Below are positions 62,414-64,000 of a DNA stretch of 64,000 nucleotides, one piece after another; position 1 is the stretch's first letter; each line of letters starts with the position of its first letter. The notes beneath the pieces are model-generated. The model searched no databases, had not been told where the DNA came from, and worked only from the letters and a program-made list of their open reading frames with translations. Source of the stretch: Lumbricus terrestris (Eukaryota > Annelida > Clitellata > Crassiclitellata > Lumbricidae); NCBI GenBank assembly GCA_949752735.1, contig OX457043.1, positions 45,816,253-45,880,252 of the forward strand, read 5' to 3'. A program made the translations under genes and the position numbers.

Positions 62414-62741
62414 CGCTGGATCCTGGCATATTCATTGAAAACATCTGATTTTTATTCTATAGTTGGTATACTTCGAGTGTAATGGTTGTGGATGGACGAT
62501 CCCAGTTTAGAGTAAGCCTAATTGTTAAAAGTTAATGGCAACATTCTAATACGATAGTGACGATACATGGAGGTCAAGTTGAAGTTTGCTAATGTCGCCT
62601 ATTGACAGGGCTGTACAGTGTACACGAGGATACGCGGGTATATTTACTAATAAAAGAGTTGCATTGGAAGGTTTGCGTTTAGCACACGCACGATGTGTAT
62701 ACGGACGTGTAAGGCGCCTTCTTTCCGATCAGTAGGCCTAA

Positions 62742-62925
62742 TTTATTTACGTTGTCCGTGTTGATAATCACCGATTCTCGTAGCTGCCACGGTAAACGCA
62801 TTGCGAGGCCGAAATTCTTCTTTTATTTACGTTTTATTTACGTGTTTATTTACGTTGTCCGTGTTGATAATCACCGATTCTCGTAGCTGCCACGGTAAAC
62901 GCATTACGAGGCCGAAATTCTTCTG
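62742..62925 (+). repeat. 103-bp tandem duplication
   Basis: TTTATTTACGTTGTCCGTG... GAGGCCGAAATTCTTCT occurs twice at 103-bp offset with one visible difference (GCATTGCGAGG vs GCATTACGAGG). A recent local duplication. Confidence 0.85.
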
Positions 62926-64000
62926 AAAATTATGCGATGACTAAAATAAAAATGGTCATCAGAAAATTCGATGACTGGAAAAAGGGTCGTAAGAAAATTT
63001 CGCCGAAAAGTCGATTGTTTTCGGCCGTCTCGTGTGTTCACCTCAAAATTTACCAGTACAACTTGCCTATGGACAATATGTGATCACATTTAGCAATGTT
63101 TTTGACATACGACTCCAAGGAATGCGAAGCACCGTAGGCCCTAATACAAGACAAGGTTTTGTTGTGGACCGAGACTAGCCTGGGAGTCGACATGGGAGTC
63201 GATCCCAATAACTCAGTCGACTTGGCCATCCTAAGTCGGACATAATTTTACAAGCTTAGGTAATGTAATATAAATTAGTTACGATACGCAAGAACAATAT
63301 TACACCATATAGGGCCTAGGCTACACCTTGTAGGATAGCTACGTTTAAGCCACCTGCAAGATGTGATTGGTCTATGTAGTTGAGGGAGATTAGCTACAAG
63401 TCACTAATTCCTTACCAAAAACGCGACTAAGTTAACCTGTACCAAGAAAACGAATAAACTGAGAGGATAATTTGGATTTAGTTTCTTTGGAATTTAGAGA
63501 GGGGGAGAGGGGGAGAGCGAGAGCGAGAGAGAGACAGACAGACAGACAGTTGAAATTTGGGAGTAGAGAAGTTCACACCATGATTGAATTTTCCCTCAGT
63601 AAAAATCGCGAGGTGCTGCAGCCTATGCATGTAAACGCGTACCATTCCCCACCCCCAAATTTAATGTGTTACAATTCTCTCCCAAACAGAAAAATCGATC
63701 GGTCTTGTATACAAACATAGTCTGACACAGGCCTACATGAAAATGGTGCGGTTGATATTGGTAAACGATAATGGTAAATTTTAAGTCGAACAGAAAGAAA
63801 GACTTGAAAAAGAGATTTTTGACCGAAAGACTAAAAAAGGTCATCTGTTTTTTCAGCAGCGACAATGGTATATTTTTCTGAGATTTTTACAGACCGACAG
63901 CAAATTCGCCCAAAACGGACGTTTTACTCGAAACACCAGAAACCCAGATTTCCACACACAGCCCCACCCCGCGCCCCCCATTACCCCACTCCGAAAGCGG
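62926..64000. other. Mostly unassigned end of window
   Basis: 63172-63240 is a scrap of the 31.9 kb element end (CCTGGGAGTCGAC, CCCAATAACTCAGTCGACTTG). 63496-63550 holds a short GA/ACAG tract. No gene recognised. Confidence 0.5.

Overview
This is a 64 kb window of nuclear DNA from a repeat-rich animal genome. It has spliced exons, tRNA-derived SINEs, LINE tails, hAT, mariner and Mutator-type MITEs, a Helitron end, an LTR retrotransposon and very abundant microsatellites. No bacterial operon structure, rRNA, CRISPR array or free-standing tRNA gene was seen. A long, almost intronless protocadherin exon and a small cysteine-rich secreted peptide suggest a marine invertebrate, possibly a lophotrochozoan such as a mollusc. 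The phylum is inference, not proven.

Layout. 1-9.0 kb: microsatellites and minisatellites (GGAGA, CAGG, GGAT, AACCAACG, CATCGT, TGTC), a LINE C-terminal fragment, a hAT-like MITE and a tRNA-derived SINE. About 9.22-16.79 kb: a large DNA transposon inserted into a LINE. Its inverted ends carry 10 and 8 copies of a perfect palindrome (CTAGTGCGCACTAG) at 21-22 bp spacing. It contains a spliced, frameshifted integrase-type DDE transposase and, on the other strand, the beginning of a HECT ubiquitin-ligase domain. 17.7-18.9 kb: a decayed mariner with doubled terminal repeats. 19-25.5 kb: SINEs, nested hAT MITEs, microsatellites and a Helitron 3' end. 25.9-26.9 kb: an exon for a small secreted cysteine-rich peptide, followed by a 19-bp satellite full of CACGTG sites. 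27-42 kb: microsatellites, SINEs, MITEs, a 1.6 kb element with a 9-bp target duplication, and a 36-bp minisatellite that reads as an acidic ORF.

42.7-47.4 kb: the one well-supported host gene, a protocadherin with signal peptide, seven cadherin repeats, one membrane segment and a short tail. A possible phase-matched 3' exon lies 1.9 kb downstream, beyond a SINE and a LINE. 47.6-55.2 kb: a complete, very young LTR retrotransposon on the minus strand. Its two LTRs of about 1.45 kb appear identical apart from 3 bp, with a 4-bp target duplication. Its only long ORF (862 aa) starts inside the 5' LTR, and no reverse transcriptase or integrase was seen, so it is probably non-autonomous. 55-64 kb: microsatellites, SINEs, further MITEs and a Mutator-like foldback element whose arms are arrays of GACGAATCGTC-type palindromes around a MULE transposase fragment.

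The strongest lead for an unusual system is the 7.6 kb integrase/HECT transposon with phased palindromic ends. The Mutator-like element at 61.5 kb has the same end architecture built from a different palindrome. All family assignments come from reading translated sequence by eye; no database search was run.
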